NCBI RefSeq assembly: GCF_046557615.1
Contig: NZ_JBKIII010000001.1
Location: 1,550,001-1,614,000, forward strand
Direction: 5' to 3'
Length of the DNA stretch: 64,000 bases
Source of the DNA: Haloferax sp046557615
GTDB taxonomy: Archaea > Halobacteriota > Halobacteria > Halobacteriales > Haloferacaceae
This document shows, in pieces, positions 17,246 through 25,563 of this stretch. The notes beneath the pieces were generated by a model. The model was not told the DNA's origin. It worked only from the letters and a program-made list of their open reading frames with translations, and made no database searches. Each line of letters starts with the position of its first letter. Positions within the stretch are counted from its first letter, which is position 1. Position numbers and translations under genes: made by a program.

Positions 17246-17332
17246 ATGAACACCCAACAAATCCTGGCACTGACGCTCGTAGCGTTGATGCTCGGGTCGA
17301 GTTTGTTCTACGCGGTTAGCTTCGCGCTGTAA
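17246..17332 (+). CDS. 28-residue hydrophobic small protein
   Basis: The frame encodes MNTQQILALTLVALMLGS followed by SLFYAVSFAL: a polar N-terminus and a single hydrophobic helix ending at the C-terminus. It would insert in the membrane as one helix. The TATA-like GTTAATTT at 17215-17222 sits about 27 bases before the ATG, predicting a leaderless mRNA, which is independent support for this being a real gene. Its stop abuts the convergent helicase stop. Function unknown. Confidence 0.6.
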   Translation: MNTQQILALTLVALMLGSSLFYAVSFAL

Positions 17333-19180
17333 TTACTCTCCCCAGACGTCAGAGAGCGGGTGGCTCTTCTTGCCATCGTCGTCCTTGCGCGAGCGACTGC
17401 TCTCCGAACTCCCCGAAGTTGAACTCCCTGCTGAGGAACCGCTCGACTGCTGGGTCGATGTTCGTGACTGACTGGTCGTGGTCGAATCCCCCGACCAATT
17501 AGACTGGGCGCGCGACGCATTGCTTCCTCGACCGCCCGCCGCAACCGGGTCGAATTCGGGCAGCGTGGGCTTCGACATCCTATTGACCTGCTCAGCGAAC
17601 CAGTCGGGCATCTCGTGGCGTGTCTTGTCGAAGAGTTGGAGCAGACTCGAATCGGCGATGTAGGTGTCGCCGTAGTCGTCCGGCGCGCGGACTACCCGCC
17701 CGCAGGCTTGCATCACCGTACTGAGTGCGGCGCGTCGATACCACGACCACTGGCCGTCTTCGAGACGGCGAGCGACGCGCGAGTCGTTTGTGTTGAGATA
17801 CGGTGCTTTACACAGCACTTGCCAGCGACACAGGTCGCCTTTCAAATCCAGCGCCTCTTCCATCTTGACCGAGAGGAACACCTCGGGGTCGTCCGTGGCT
17901 TTCCACGTCTCTAACTCGGCGTCTCGGTTCTCTCGGTCGTGGCCACGAATCCGATTTCCAAGCCCTAGCTCGGCGAGTCGGCGACGAATTTCCGCCTGAA
18001 TCGCATAGGAGTGACAGTGAATCAAGCCCTTCTCCTCACGGTGTTTTGCCATCAACCGAACGACGAGTTTGGCGATTTTTGGAAGCGTCTCGTCTCGGTG
18101 TTCGTAGGTCATCTTCCCCTGTGTCACGTCGTACAGCGGTCGGTTTTCGACGGGGAACGTGTGACCCACGTCCACGAGTGCAACCTTCTTCGGGTCCAAC
18201 CCGACAGAGCGACAGAAGGCGTCCTTGTTCAAAATCGTCGCCGAGAGGAGTGCGAACTTGTTTCCGCGGTCCCACACCGTGTGGCGGAGATACCGCGCTG
18301 GGTCGAGCGGCTTGATGGAGATGGGCGACCCCGCGCCGTCGTGTTGGTCCACGACCCACGTCGTGGGACTCTGTGGGTCGCGGTAGTCCTCGATAAACCA
18401 CTGGAGTTCGCCCTTGAGTTCTTGTAGGCGGTCGCGCCGGGCGGCCTCTTCGGGCGTCAACTCGGGCTTTGCGAGTAAGTCGTCCTTCACGCGCGAACAC
18501 ACCCCAGCGAGCGTCTCGGCGAATCGAACGACGCGTTCGAGCGGGTCGTCCGCTTCCGAGAGGTCGGGGACACCGATATCGTCCCAGACCGGCACCGTTC
18601 GCGGCTGGAGGTCGATGGTTGCGTACATCTCAGCCCACTCGGCGAGGCCGTGGGCTTCGTCGATGACGACCACGTCGCGCTTTCTGAACACGTCCGACCC
18701 CGCTGTTTGCATGAAATACGCGAGTGTCATCGCCGCAATCTGTCGATTCGAGGCGATAGCGCGGTCCGAAAAGTACGGACAGCGGTGCCGAACCGTGCAG
18801 TCGAATCCGCGTTCGCGGACACAGGGTGCCCTATCGACTGGCGTCGTCTCCTCACCACGGAGAATACAGTTGTAGTTCGACTTACCGCGGATAATTTTCA
18901 GGTCAGAGAGCAGGTCGTCTTCGGCAACGTCGTCCAGTTGTGACACCTGCGGGGTGGTGTAGTAGGCGTCTGTCGCGTCTGCGGGGCTGGCTTCTTCGAC
19001 AGTCCGAGCGGCCCCCGCTATCGAGCGCGCGAGGAGGGACTTGCCGCTCCCGGTCGGCGCACGAACCAGCACCACGTCCTTTCCGGAGTCGAAGGCGTCA
19101 CGGATGTCTCGGAGGGCTTGCTCCTGATTACCGCGAAAACTGGGGGCTGGAAACGACTCGATGATACGCGACGGGTCCAC
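17333..19180 (-). CDS. XPD/Rad3/DinG-like superfamily 2 DNA helicase with Fe-S cluster cysteines
   Basis: 615 residues. Walker A APTGSGKS at 41-48 and the DEAH box at 174-177. Between them are four cysteines, C105, C120, C128 and C134, spaced like the 4Fe-4S cluster of XPD-family 5'-3' helicases. The C-terminal helicase lobe includes 'GLIHCHSYAIQ', 'LSVKMEEALDLKGDLC' and the motif VI region 'STVMQACGRVVRAPDDYGDT'. The last ~90 residues are a Ser/Thr-rich, probably disordered tail. Likely role in repair or unwinding of structured DNA. Confidence 0.92.
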   Translation of the reverse strand: MDPSRIIESFPAPSFRGNQEQALRDIRDAFDSGKDVVLVRAPTGSGKSLLARSIAGAARTVEEASPADATDAYYTTPQVSQLDDVAEDDLLSDLKIIRGKSNYNCILRGEETTPVDRAPCVRERGFDCTVRHRCPYFSDRAIASNRQIAAMTLAYFMQTAGSDVFRKRDVVVIDEAHGLAEWAEMYATIDLQPRTVPVWDDIGVPDLSEADDPLERVVRFAETLAGVCSRVKDDLLAKPELTPEEAARRDRLQELKGELQWFIEDYRDPQSPTTWVVDQHDGAGSPISIKPLDPARYLRHTVWDRGNKFALLSATILNKDAFCRSVGLDPKKVALVDVGHTFPVENRPLYDVTQGKMTYEHRDETLPKIAKLVVRLMAKHREEKGLIHCHSYAIQAEIRRRLAELGLGNRIRGHDRENRDAELETWKATDDPEVFLSVKMEEALDLKGDLCRWQVLCKAPYLNTNDSRVARRLEDGQWSWYRRAALSTVMQACGRVVRAPDDYGDTYIADSSLLQLFDKTRHEMPDWFAEQVNRMSKPTLPEFDPVAAGGRGSNASRAQSNWSGDSTTTSQSRTSTQQSSGSSAGSSTSGSSESSRSRKDDDGKKSHPLSDVWGE

Positions 19181-19250
19181 GGTATGTCGTGTTGGTGGGC
19201 AGGCCTAAATCCACCGCTCCCGCGTCAAACTCGAAGTTCGCGTCTCGAAC

Positions 19251-19454
19251 TCAGAGCGCCGCCACGTCTTCGGCTGTCGGTTCGTGGTCACCCGGCAGAC
19301 GCTCCATACACTCGAAACACAGAAAATGCTCAGAGCCATCGACGAGTTCGAGCGTCATGCCACCCGACGAAGAGGTCGGAAAGTTCCAGAGGTCGCCAAT
19401 ACCGCCTGCGATTCGCACGTCCTGCCCGCAGGCGTCACACGGTTCTGAAGTCAT
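19251..19454 (-). CDS. Small zinc-binding protein (DUF7561-like)
   Basis: 67 residues from ATG 19454. Two Cys-x2-Cys pairs, 'EPCDACGQDV' near the N-terminus and 'HFLCFECMERLPG' near the C-terminus, form a probable treble-clef or rubredoxin-like zinc site. The middle, 'GGMTLELVDGSEHF', is beta. The frame opens upstream to 19499, but ATG 19454 gives the compact family form. Haloarchaea encode many such two-CxxC mini-proteins; function unknown. The DUF number is from memory. Confidence 0.75.
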   Translation of the reverse strand: MTSEPCDACGQDVRIAGGIGDLWNFPTSSSGGMTLELVDGSEHFLCFECMERLPGDHEPTAEDVAAL

Positions 19455-19529
19455 GACAGGAGAAACGCGCTTCTCGCTCAAAAGCACCGCGCAGCACAAT
19501 TATGTTGATTGGACGATAATTTGTATGGT

Positions 19530-20393
19530 ATGCACGTCGATTGCGAAGGCTGCGCCGGATGCTGTATCGACTGGCGTCCCGTCTCTTCGGTCGAATTAGA
19601 CCACGAGCGACGCGGCCCGCGAGCGCCGCTCGACGACACCTACAACCTCGTCCCACTCACCCGCGACGAGATTCGGAACTTCGTCAACGCTGGCTATGGT
19701 GACGTTCTCACCCCGCGACTGTGGCGCGCGGAAAAAGGCGGTGTCGAAATCGACGGTGTAGAAGTCGCCGCTATCGACGGCAAGCCCGCCTTCTTCGTCG
19801 GCTTTCGAAAGCCACCCAAACCGGTCGCACCCTTCGGTCTGGACGAGACGTGGCTTCGCGCGTGTGCGTTCTTAGACCCCGAGACGCTCCAGTGTCGCAT
19901 CCACGACAGTGACCTCTACCCCGACGAGTGCGCGGAGTATCCCGGTCACAACCTCGCGCTCGAACAGGACACAGAGTGTGCGCGCGTCGAGCGCGTTCAC
20001 GGCGGCGAGCGCTTACTGGATTCGACACCGCCGTCGGACTTCCAAGGGTTGCTCTTAGGCCCACATGCACTTGGCGCGAAACTCTTCGTCCACCCCGACC
20101 CGAACCGACTTTCGAGCGTTATCGACCACCTCCAGACGCGAGAACTCACATCTGAAGAGCGGGCAGAGTTCGTCGGCGTCGCCATCGGTTCGCACGCAGG
20201 TTCGACCGAAGTCGACGAACAGCGCGCGAACGATGGTCGTGAGCGCGCACTGGCGGCCGATTCGTGGGCTGGCGCGGCTATCGAGGCGTGGGAAGCGGCC
20301 GTCACGTCGCTCGGCGAACCAGCGAACGGGGCACCAGACCCCAAATTAGTCGAAGTCGAACGCGGTGCGCCAGAAACGTCGGGATGGAACTGA
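19530..20393 (+). CDS. YkgJ-type cysteine cluster protein
   Basis: 287 residues. It begins MHVDCEGCAGCCIDWRPVS, with the CxxCxxCC cluster of the YkgJ zinc/iron-chelating family; further cysteines follow at 'RACAFLDPETLQCRIHDSD' and in 'LYPDECAEYPGHN'. The domain is proposed to hold a metal cluster (family knowledge). The C-terminal ~120 residues are acidic and family-specific to haloarchaea. ATG 19530 is preferred to an in-frame TTG at 19509. It is divergent from the small zinc protein. Confidence 0.82.
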   Translation: MHVDCEGCAGCCIDWRPVSSVELDHERRGPRAPLDDTYNLVPLTRDEIRNFVNAGYGDVLTPRLWRAEKGGVEIDGVEVAAIDGKPAFFVGFRKPPKPVAPFGLDETWLRACAFLDPETLQCRIHDSDLYPDECAEYPGHNLALEQDTECARVERVHGGERLLDSTPPSDFQGLLLGPHALGAKLFVHPDPNRLSSVIDHLQTRELTSEERAEFVGVAIGSHAGSTEVDEQRANDGRERALAADSWAGAAIEAWEAAVTSLGEPANGAPDPKLVEVERGAPETSGWN

Positions 20394-20452
20394 GTGGATA
20401 GAAAGCGAACGACGAGACGAGTTTAACACCACACAGTGCGTTACCATACTGC

Positions 20453-21376
20453 ATGAAGGTACTCGTGACCGGTGCCACAGGGTTCGTCGGCAGGCACCTC
20501 GTTCCGGCGCTCTCCGAGGCAGGACACGAGGTAGTCGCACTCGTTCGCGACCGAACGCAGTACGTCACACCGGAAGGTGTCGAAGTCGTCGAAGGCGACC
20601 TCTTCGACGCCGAGACGCTCGAAGGCGCGATGGATGGCGTCGAAGCCGCGTACTACCTCGTTCACTCGATGCGTGCGGGCGGTGATTTCGAATCACGTGA
20701 CCGACTCGCCGCGCGGAATTTCGTCGCGGCGGCGACTGCCGAAGGCGTCCAGCGCGTCATCTACCTCGGCGGACTCGGCGAAGAACGCGACCGGTTGTCA
20801 CCGCACCTTCGGTCACGCCGCGAAGTCGAACACCTGCTCCACAGTGGCTCGTTTTCGGTGACGACACTGCGGGCAGCCATCATCATCGGCGACGGCAGTG
20901 CGAGTTTCGAGATGATTCGCCAACTCGCGACTCGACTGCCCGTGATGGTGACCCCACAGTGGGTCGAAACGGAATGCCAACCAATCGCCATCGACGACGT
21001 GGTGGGCTACCTCGTCGGCGTCCTCGACCACCCGGAGACGGCGGGAGAGACGTACGAAATTGGTGGTCCTGAGGTACTGACGTACCGCGAGATTCTCCAA
21101 CGTGTCGGCGCGCACATCAAACAGTCACCGACGATTGTTCCCGTCCCCGTGTTGACACCGCGACTCTCGTCGTACTGGATTGGCCTCGTCACCGACGTAG
21201 AGACGAGCGTGGCCCGGCCACTCATCGAGGGGCTGAAGAATCCGGTCGTCGTCCACGACGAGCGCATCCGCGACATCGTCCCGCTCGAACTGACGCCGTT
21301 CGACGACGCCGTGGCCGCGGCACTCGGGGGCGAACCCATCGAACCAATCAGTATCGAAACCCAAACTGGGGTCTAA
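20453..21376 (+). CDS. NAD(P)H-binding SDR protein (NDUFA9/NmrA-like)
   Basis: 307 residues. Starts with the Rossmann motif 'MKVLVTGATGFVGRHLVPAL'. 'EAAYYLVHSMRAGGDF' and 'VQRVIYLGGLGEERDRLSPH' are typical of the atypical SDR group that includes complex I subunit NDUFA9. The usual catalytic YxxxK is not obvious, so it may bind NAD(P) without classic dehydrogenase chemistry. 'IIIGDGSASFEMIRQLATRL' is another recognised family segment. The membrane-protein gene that follows 60 bases later may be co-transcribed. Confidence 0.85.
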   Translation: MKVLVTGATGFVGRHLVPALSEAGHEVVALVRDRTQYVTPEGVEVVEGDLFDAETLEGAMDGVEAAYYLVHSMRAGGDFESRDRLAARNFVAAATAEGVQRVIYLGGLGEERDRLSPHLRSRREVEHLLHSGSFSVTTLRAAIIIGDGSASFEMIRQLATRLPVMVTPQWVETECQPIAIDDVVGYLVGVLDHPETAGETYEIGGPEVLTYREILQRVGAHIKQSPTIVPVPVLTPRLSSYWIGLVTDVETSVARPLIEGLKNPVVVHDERIRDIVPLELTPFDDAVAAALGGEPIEPISIETQTGV

Positions 21377-21436
21377 CGTGGGAACGCTGAGAACGGACGT
21401 CGGAGAGTCGAAAACACACGCAGTGAGGAACGAGCG

Positions 21437-22132
21437 GTGAACGAGTCGCCGGACTACGGTGAGACGTGGGTCTACGAGAGTATCGTCGGCGCGTTACCCG
21501 GTATCGACATCGGTGAACGCGGTGCAATCGCCCTTCAGATTGCGATTTTCGAGGTTGCCGTACTCGCGTTGACCTGGGTGTACGACCTCTGGGCGGCGGC
21601 TATCGCCGGGACGATTGCGATTCTCGTCGCGGCCTCAGGGAGTGTCGTCATGCTCCGAATGGGCGAGTGGATTCGTTCGACAGCGGTACCCGGGTCGTAT
21701 CGGAGGCTCCTGTTCGGGTCGAGCATCGAAGTCGTACTCGCAGTATTGGCGTTCATCGCGCTCGTGACGCACCTGTTCGTCTTCGACCCACGAGAGAGTG
21801 CGACGCCGCTGTTGACGACGCTGTTCGGTGAGAACCCACCAATCGTCGTCGTCTACTTGACGCTCCTCATCTTGTGGGACCTCTGCTATCGGATTGGAAC
21901 GTCGTGGTGGGTCGCCGTCGTCGGCCTGTGGGGGACGCTCAGCTTTCGATTCAGCGAACCGACCGCACGGACGATTCGAAAGGTGAGTCTCCTGAACGTC
22001 GGATTCGCTATCGCTCAGTTAGCACTCGTGCCGTTCCTCCTCGACGAGCCCGTGTTGTTGGTCGCTGTCGGCGGGCACGTCGTTGCGGTGACTGTCGTCT
22101 CAGTGGCGACGGTGGCGACAACGCGAAAATAA
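21437..22132 (+). CDS. Haloarchaeal multi-pass membrane protein, unknown function
   Basis: 231 residues, GTG start. Six or seven hydrophobic helices: about 32-52, 54-75, 93-115, 133-155, 160-175, 190-208 and 210-228. The N-terminus 'NESPDYGETWVYESIVGALP' is acidic and cytoplasmic. No catalytic or transport motif is recognised; it resembles haloarchaeal DUF-only membrane families (recollection, DUF7530-like). It follows the SDR gene on the same strand. Confidence 0.7.
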   Translation: MNESPDYGETWVYESIVGALPGIDIGERGAIALQIAIFEVAVLALTWVYDLWAAAIAGTIAILVAASGSVVMLRMGEWIRSTAVPGSYRRLLFGSSIEVVLAVLAFIALVTHLFVFDPRESATPLLTTLFGENPPIVVVYLTLLILWDLCYRIGTSWWVAVVGLWGTLSFRFSEPTARTIRKVSLLNVGFAIAQLALVPFLLDEPVLLVAVGGHVVAVTVVSVATVATTRK

Positions 22133-22139
22133 TCAGGCT

Positions 22140-22316
22140 TCAGCTATCGGACTTCATCTGCTTGAATTGTTCGAGTAGCGCGTCCGCTGAGTCGCCAGAG
22201 TCGAACTGAACAGTGCCACGGTAGGTTTTCCGGGTGTCGTCTGTTCCCGGTTCGACCTGACTGGTCATCCGTTCGCGGCGTTCATGTTCGGCTTCGTCGT
22301 AGGCCCCCATTGACAT
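22140..22316 (-). CDS. DUF5786 family small protein
   Basis: 58 residues on the minus strand, starting MSMGAYDEAEHERRERMTSQ and ending with 'DSADALLEQFKQMKSDS'. The length, the N-terminal MSMGAYDEAEHERR block and the C-terminal helix are the haloarchaeal DUF5786 pattern as I recall it. Soluble, highly charged, function unknown. It is convergent with the upstream membrane protein gene and divergent from the DUF5784 gene across an AT-rich promoter region. Confidence 0.8.
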   Translation of the reverse strand: MSMGAYDEAEHERRERMTSQVEPGTDDTRKTYRGTVQFDSGDSADALLEQFKQMKSDS

Positions 22317-22432
22317 GATACACCATACCGTGTGTATGTATCACACATATAGTTATCGGAGAAATTCAAAATAGTGATAATTAGAGCCGGAAGGCAAGAA
22401 AGGATAAAACCATCCCCCGGGCTAGAAGGAGT

Positions 22433-23437
22433 GTGGCACGCCCGCTTCGATTTCGATATGCGCCCGGGATGTGGGACGACTCGCGGATTCGTCGCGAGAT
22501 TCTCCAACCCCTCGATTCTAATCTCGGTGCCGAGATGAGCGCACCGCTGAACAGTCCGCCAACCGGGTACGACGCCGTCCGTTTCGATATGGACAACGGC
22601 GACATCGCGCTCTTCGCCTGGACCGACGACCACGCCTATTGGCTCGGGAACACCGAGACGCCGAGTTCACTGTGGCGAACCGACAAAGAAGGATTCGACC
22701 AAGCCCCTTTCGAACTCTCTCGGTGGGCACAACGCGAGTTGATTGCCGAACTGTTCGAGGAGTCACCGTGGCTCGAGCCCTACCCATACCTCTCGTGGTT
22801 CTTCCTCCCGGTGTTTCTCTCGAAAGACGGCCGGAAGACGACCCGCGAGTTCTTCTACGACTACAACGCAGGCTTCCCGGATACGACACGTGACGAAGCA
22901 CTCCGATTCTACGACTCGTTCTTCTCGACCGGCGTCCTCGACGAATACCGAGAAGTGATGGCCGGAAAACTCGGCACTTCGGAGTACTTCGACCAGGTTC
23001 GCATGGCGGCGGCGATGGGCGAGTTCGACGTGGCGTATCTCCTCACCGAAGCGGGCTACGACGTGGTACCGGAAATCGAAGTGACGACCGGTCACTCCAT
23101 CGACTTTCGGGCCAAAGGCATGCAGAGCGGTGGTCCACTCATCGAAGTGACGCGCCCGCTCCCACCGAATCAACGCTCTGTCAGCAATCCAATCGCCGCG
23201 ATTCGAGATACCGCAGAGACGAAGACGGGTGGCTCAGGCCAACTTGCTGAACACGGCGGCGGCGTGACGCTCTTCGTGGATTGTTCGTCGTTCCCCGACG
23301 ACGACTGGGCGTCGATCATGGCCGAAAAGCCAGACGTTCGACATCGGCCCGCCGTGGTGTTTCGACTCCGCCCGGACGGGCACGTCGAAGGCTACAGCAA
23401 AGGCTCAGTTCCAGTCGAGTTGTCGTGGGTAAAATAG
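22433..23437 (+). CDS. DUF5784 family protein
   Basis: 334 residues with a GTG start. 'MDNGDIALFAWTDDHAYWLG', 'TETPSSLWRTDKEGFDQAPF' and 'LSWFFLPVFLSKDGRKTTRE' are the conserved blocks I associate with DUF5784, a haloarchaeal family. The C-terminal third has 'GYDVVPEIEVTTGHSIDFRA' followed by 'PLIEVTRPLPP', which resembles the D...ExT core of PD-(D/E)XK nuclease folds (inference). No membrane segment. Function unproven. Confidence 0.8.
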   Translation: MARPLRFRYAPGMWDDSRIRREILQPLDSNLGAEMSAPLNSPPTGYDAVRFDMDNGDIALFAWTDDHAYWLGNTETPSSLWRTDKEGFDQAPFELSRWAQRELIAELFEESPWLEPYPYLSWFFLPVFLSKDGRKTTREFFYDYNAGFPDTTRDEALRFYDSFFSTGVLDEYREVMAGKLGTSEYFDQVRMAAAMGEFDVAYLLTEAGYDVVPEIEVTTGHSIDFRAKGMQSGGPLIEVTRPLPPNQRSVSNPIAAIRDTAETKTGGSGQLAEHGGGVTLFVDCSSFPDDDWASIMAEKPDVRHRPAVVFRLRPDGHVEGYSKGSVPVELSWVK

Positions 23438-23483
23438 GAAACAGACCGTGAGCATAGTTCGGGCGTGACGGCCCGAGGCTTGA

Positions 23484-23768
23484 TTAGAACGAAACCTGTT
23501 GTGGTCCGTTCTCTCCGAAAGACGTTGGGTCGCGGTCGCTGTAGTAGCGCCGCCCGATTGCCTCGTGGCCAACGCCGGTGTAGAGGGCATCGAGCACGTC
23601 CTGCGGGCAGGTGTAGATTTCGTCACCGAGCCGAGAGATGATTGCTGCGACCGTCTCGTGCCCGTTCTGGAGTTCGATTACTTCTTCCCCATATTGGGTA
23701 ACGAAGTCGGTAGAGCTGGTCGGGTACTCGTGGCGCGCGATGACGTCGCCGAGTTCATTCAAACGCAT
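23484..23768 (-). CDS. DUF5789 family protein
   Basis: 94 residues from ATG 23768 (MRLNELGDVIARHEYP). It contains 'GEEVIELQNGHETVAAIISR' and the C-terminal 'AIGRRYYSDRDPTSFGE', the layout of the small haloarchaeal DUF5789 family. Soluble and acidic. The frame opens three codons further upstream, but the family starts at MRLNEL. Function unknown. It is convergent with the DUF5784 gene and divergent from the PHP gene. Confidence 0.78.
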   Translation of the reverse strand: MRLNELGDVIARHEYPTSSTDFVTQYGEEVIELQNGHETVAAIISRLGDEIYTCPQDVLDALYTGVGHEAIGRRYYSDRDPTSFGENGPQQVSF

Positions 23769-23833
23769 TACAACCACACATGTCCGGTACCTATTCTTAA
23801 TGATTGTCCATGAGGATGATTAGTGGCTTAGTA

Positions 23834-23886
23834 GTCCTTAATGGTCCTTAATGGTGCGCAAAGCTTGTACTTCTCAGGTGCGCAAA
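23834..23886. repeat. Short direct repeats in the divergent DUF5789/PHP promoter region
   Basis: GTCCTTAATG occurs twice head to tail (23834-23843 and 23844-23853). GGTGCGCAAA occurs twice, 24 bases apart (23853-23862 and 23877-23886), the second copy ending 7 bases before the PHP start codon. Spacing near two helical turns suggests a same-face binding site. Position and repetition are the only evidence. Confidence 0.45.
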
Positions 23887-23893
23887 TTCGAGT

Positions 23894-24688
23894 ATGAGCC
23901 ACGAGAACCCCGCTGCAGACCTCCATCTGCATACCACGGCGTCGGACGGCCAGCTCACTATCGAGCAACTGCCCGCCGCGGCCCACGCGGGTGGCGTCGA
24001 AGTGGTCGCCGTCACCGACCACGACCGATACCATCCGGAACTCGACGCCCCAGTGGTCGAACGCGATGGCCTGACCATCATCCACGGCATCGAACTCCGC
24101 GTGGATGCAGGAGACAGACAGGTAGATTTGCTCGGGTACGGCGTCGAACAGACGCCCGCACTGACACGCGAAATCACCCGACTCCAAGAGGATCGTGTCG
24201 AACGCGCGCGCGAAATCGTCGAGCGCGTCGAAGACGAGACGGAGGTCATCATCGACATCGACATCCAAGACGGCGTGGGGCGCCCGCACATCGCCCGCGC
24301 AATCGACGTGAGCGACGCACCCTACGACTACCAAGGTGCGTTCGACGAACTCATCGGCGGCGGCAGCCCGTGCTACGTCCCGCGTGAACTGCCCTCGTTC
24401 GACGATGGCGTCGCCGCGCTCAAATCGGCCTGCGACGTGGTCAGCCTCGCCCACCCGTTCCGCTACCGCGACCCGGCGGGCGCGATAGAACTCTGTGCCG
24501 ACCTCGATGCAATCGAACGCTACTACCCGTACGGATTCCCCGTCGAGACGGACTTGCTCGATTCGGCAATCGAGAAGTACGACCTCTTGGCCACCGGCGG
24601 GAGCGATTGTCACGACACCAGACTAGGACGGGCGGGTCCACCACGAGACGAATTTAGTAGAATTAGTGACAGAATATCTGCCTTCTAG
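23894..24688 (+). CDS. PHP-domain metal-dependent phosphoesterase
   Basis: 264 residues. PHP metal-ligand motifs in order: 'ADLHLHTTASDG' (HxH), 'AVTDHDRY', 'IIHGIELRVD', 'GVGRPHIARA', 'VSLAHPFRY' and 'TGGSDCHDTRLG'. All expected His/Asp/Glu ligands appear present, so an active trinuclear phosphoesterase is likely, for instance a nucleotide 3',5'-bisphosphate phosphatase or RNase AM-like enzyme (family knowledge; exact substrate not deducible). Confidence 0.9.
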   Translation: MSHENPAADLHLHTTASDGQLTIEQLPAAAHAGGVEVVAVTDHDRYHPELDAPVVERDGLTIIHGIELRVDAGDRQVDLLGYGVEQTPALTREITRLQEDRVERAREIVERVEDETEVIIDIDIQDGVGRPHIARAIDVSDAPYDYQGAFDELIGGGSPCYVPRELPSFDDGVAALKSACDVVSLAHPFRYRDPAGAIELCADLDAIERYYPYGFPVETDLLDSAIEKYDLLATGGSDCHDTRLGRAGPPRDEFSRISDRISAF

Positions 24689-24692
24689 TGTG

Positions 24693-24709
24693 GTTATACG
24701 CGTTATAAC
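24693..24709. promoter_or_regulatory. Inverted repeat upstream of the small zinc-finger gene
   Basis: GTTATA-CGCGT-TATAAC, a perfect 6-5-6 dyad, 55-71 bases upstream of the ATG at 24764. It may be an upstream operator half paired with the palindrome at 24742-24757, or simply the end of the PHP transcript. Confidence 0.35.
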
Positions 24710-24741
24710 TCCGAAAACTACCGAGTACGTAGGCTTAAATC

Positions 24742-24757
24742 CTATCAGCCCTGATAG
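24742..24757. promoter_or_regulatory. Perfect palindrome between TATA box and start of the zinc-finger gene
   Basis: CTATCAG-CC-CTGATAG is a 7-2-7 perfect palindrome. A TATA-like TTAAAT lies at 24735-24740 and the ATG is at 24764, near the predicted transcript start, so the palindrome sits where a repressor would block initiation. This is a strong candidate operator; the regulator is unknown. Confidence 0.55.
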
Positions 24758-24763
24758 AGCGGT

Positions 24764-24925
24764 ATGCAGTGTCACTACTGCGAACGTCAGGCGGCTTACG
24801 CTGCCGAGAAGGACCACATTAAAGTCGGTCTCTGTGAACGCCATTTCCGCAAACGCGTCGAAGAACTTGCCGAGTCTGACCAACTCGCCGCGCTCAAAGA
24901 GAAACTAGATATTAACCGAACATAG
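24764..24925 (+). CDS. Small zinc-finger protein (DUF6757-like)
   Basis: 53 residues. 'MQCHYCERQAAYAAEKDH' supplies a C-x2-C pair and 'KVGLCERHFRKRV' supplies a C-x2-H pair, so one zinc site is expected; the rest is a charged helix ending KLDINRT. Similar to small haloarchaeal zinc-finger proteins (DUF6757, from memory). The gene has its own leaderless-type promoter with an embedded palindrome. Function unknown. Confidence 0.78.
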   Translation: MQCHYCERQAAYAAEKDHIKVGLCERHFRKRVEELAESDQLAALKEKLDINRT

Positions 24926-24960
24926 TGGAATCCTATCGGTAGCAATACCGACTGCTTGTT

Positions 24961-25473
24961 TTAGCTCAGAACTCTCCCACCGAAGATGTAGAGCGCCGCG
25001 AGCGCACTCTCGAAGATGAGCGTCCCGACTGCCGAGAGGACGATGAACTCTCGTGGCGACATCTCCGAGAAGCCCGCTGGAACGGTGAGCATCCCGCGCG
25101 TGAACAACATCGCGTTGCTCGCGGGGATGACAATCGGTCCCCATCGGTCGAACCAGCCATCGAATCGGTCGAGCGACGACTCGCTGACGCGGAACCAGCG
25201 CCGAGTGAGGAGGTAGTCGCGCCCGCCGCGTTTGGCGACGGTGAACAGAACCAACTGGCCGATAGTCGCACCGAGGACGGCGACAGCGAGGATTGGAATC
25301 AGGTACTCTGGGCCGATAAGGACGAGTGCGCCGGGGACGAGGAGTTCACTCGGAACGACGTACAGCAACATCGCTCCTTCGAGGATAAACACCAAGAAGA
25401 GAATCACGAATGCAAACTCCGAGGCTAAGAGTTGGCGCAAGACCTCCGGCAGTTCGGGGACAACACTGCTCAT
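24961..25473 (-). CDS. DedA/SNARE-associated (VTT-like) membrane protein
   Basis: 170 residues from ATG 25473. Helices at about 20-45, 50-75, 110-135 and 145-165. 'VILFLVFILEGAMLLYVVPS' with 'ELLVPGALVLIG', then 'RRWFRVSESSLDRFDGWFDR' and 'GPIVIPASNAMLFTRGMLTV' with 'PAGFSEM' follow the DedA pattern of a re-entrant loop with conserved R and G/P residues. DedA proteins flip or scramble lipids in some organisms. An alternative ATG at 25515 would add 14 residues. The frame stays open far upstream only because it is antisense to hemB. Confidence 0.8.
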   Translation of the reverse strand: MSSVVPELPEVLRQLLASEFAFVILFLVFILEGAMLLYVVPSELLVPGALVLIGPEYLIPILAVAVLGATIGQLVLFTVAKRGGRDYLLTRRWFRVSESSLDRFDGWFDRWGPIVIPASNAMLFTRGMLTVPAGFSEMSPREFIVLSAVGTLIFESALAALYIFGGRVLS

Positions 25474-25563
25474 CACCCACTCTAGCCACACGACGAATTT
25501 GGTTATGATGTGCATGACAAAGAGAGCGACGAGATTTTGCTCCTCGCACTCGAAGCGGCGCGC

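Noticed and set aside
16964..17253. Two overlapping minus-strand frames in the AT-rich gap
   Set aside because: Cysteine- and histidine-rich, not acidic, no promoter in position and no recognisable family.
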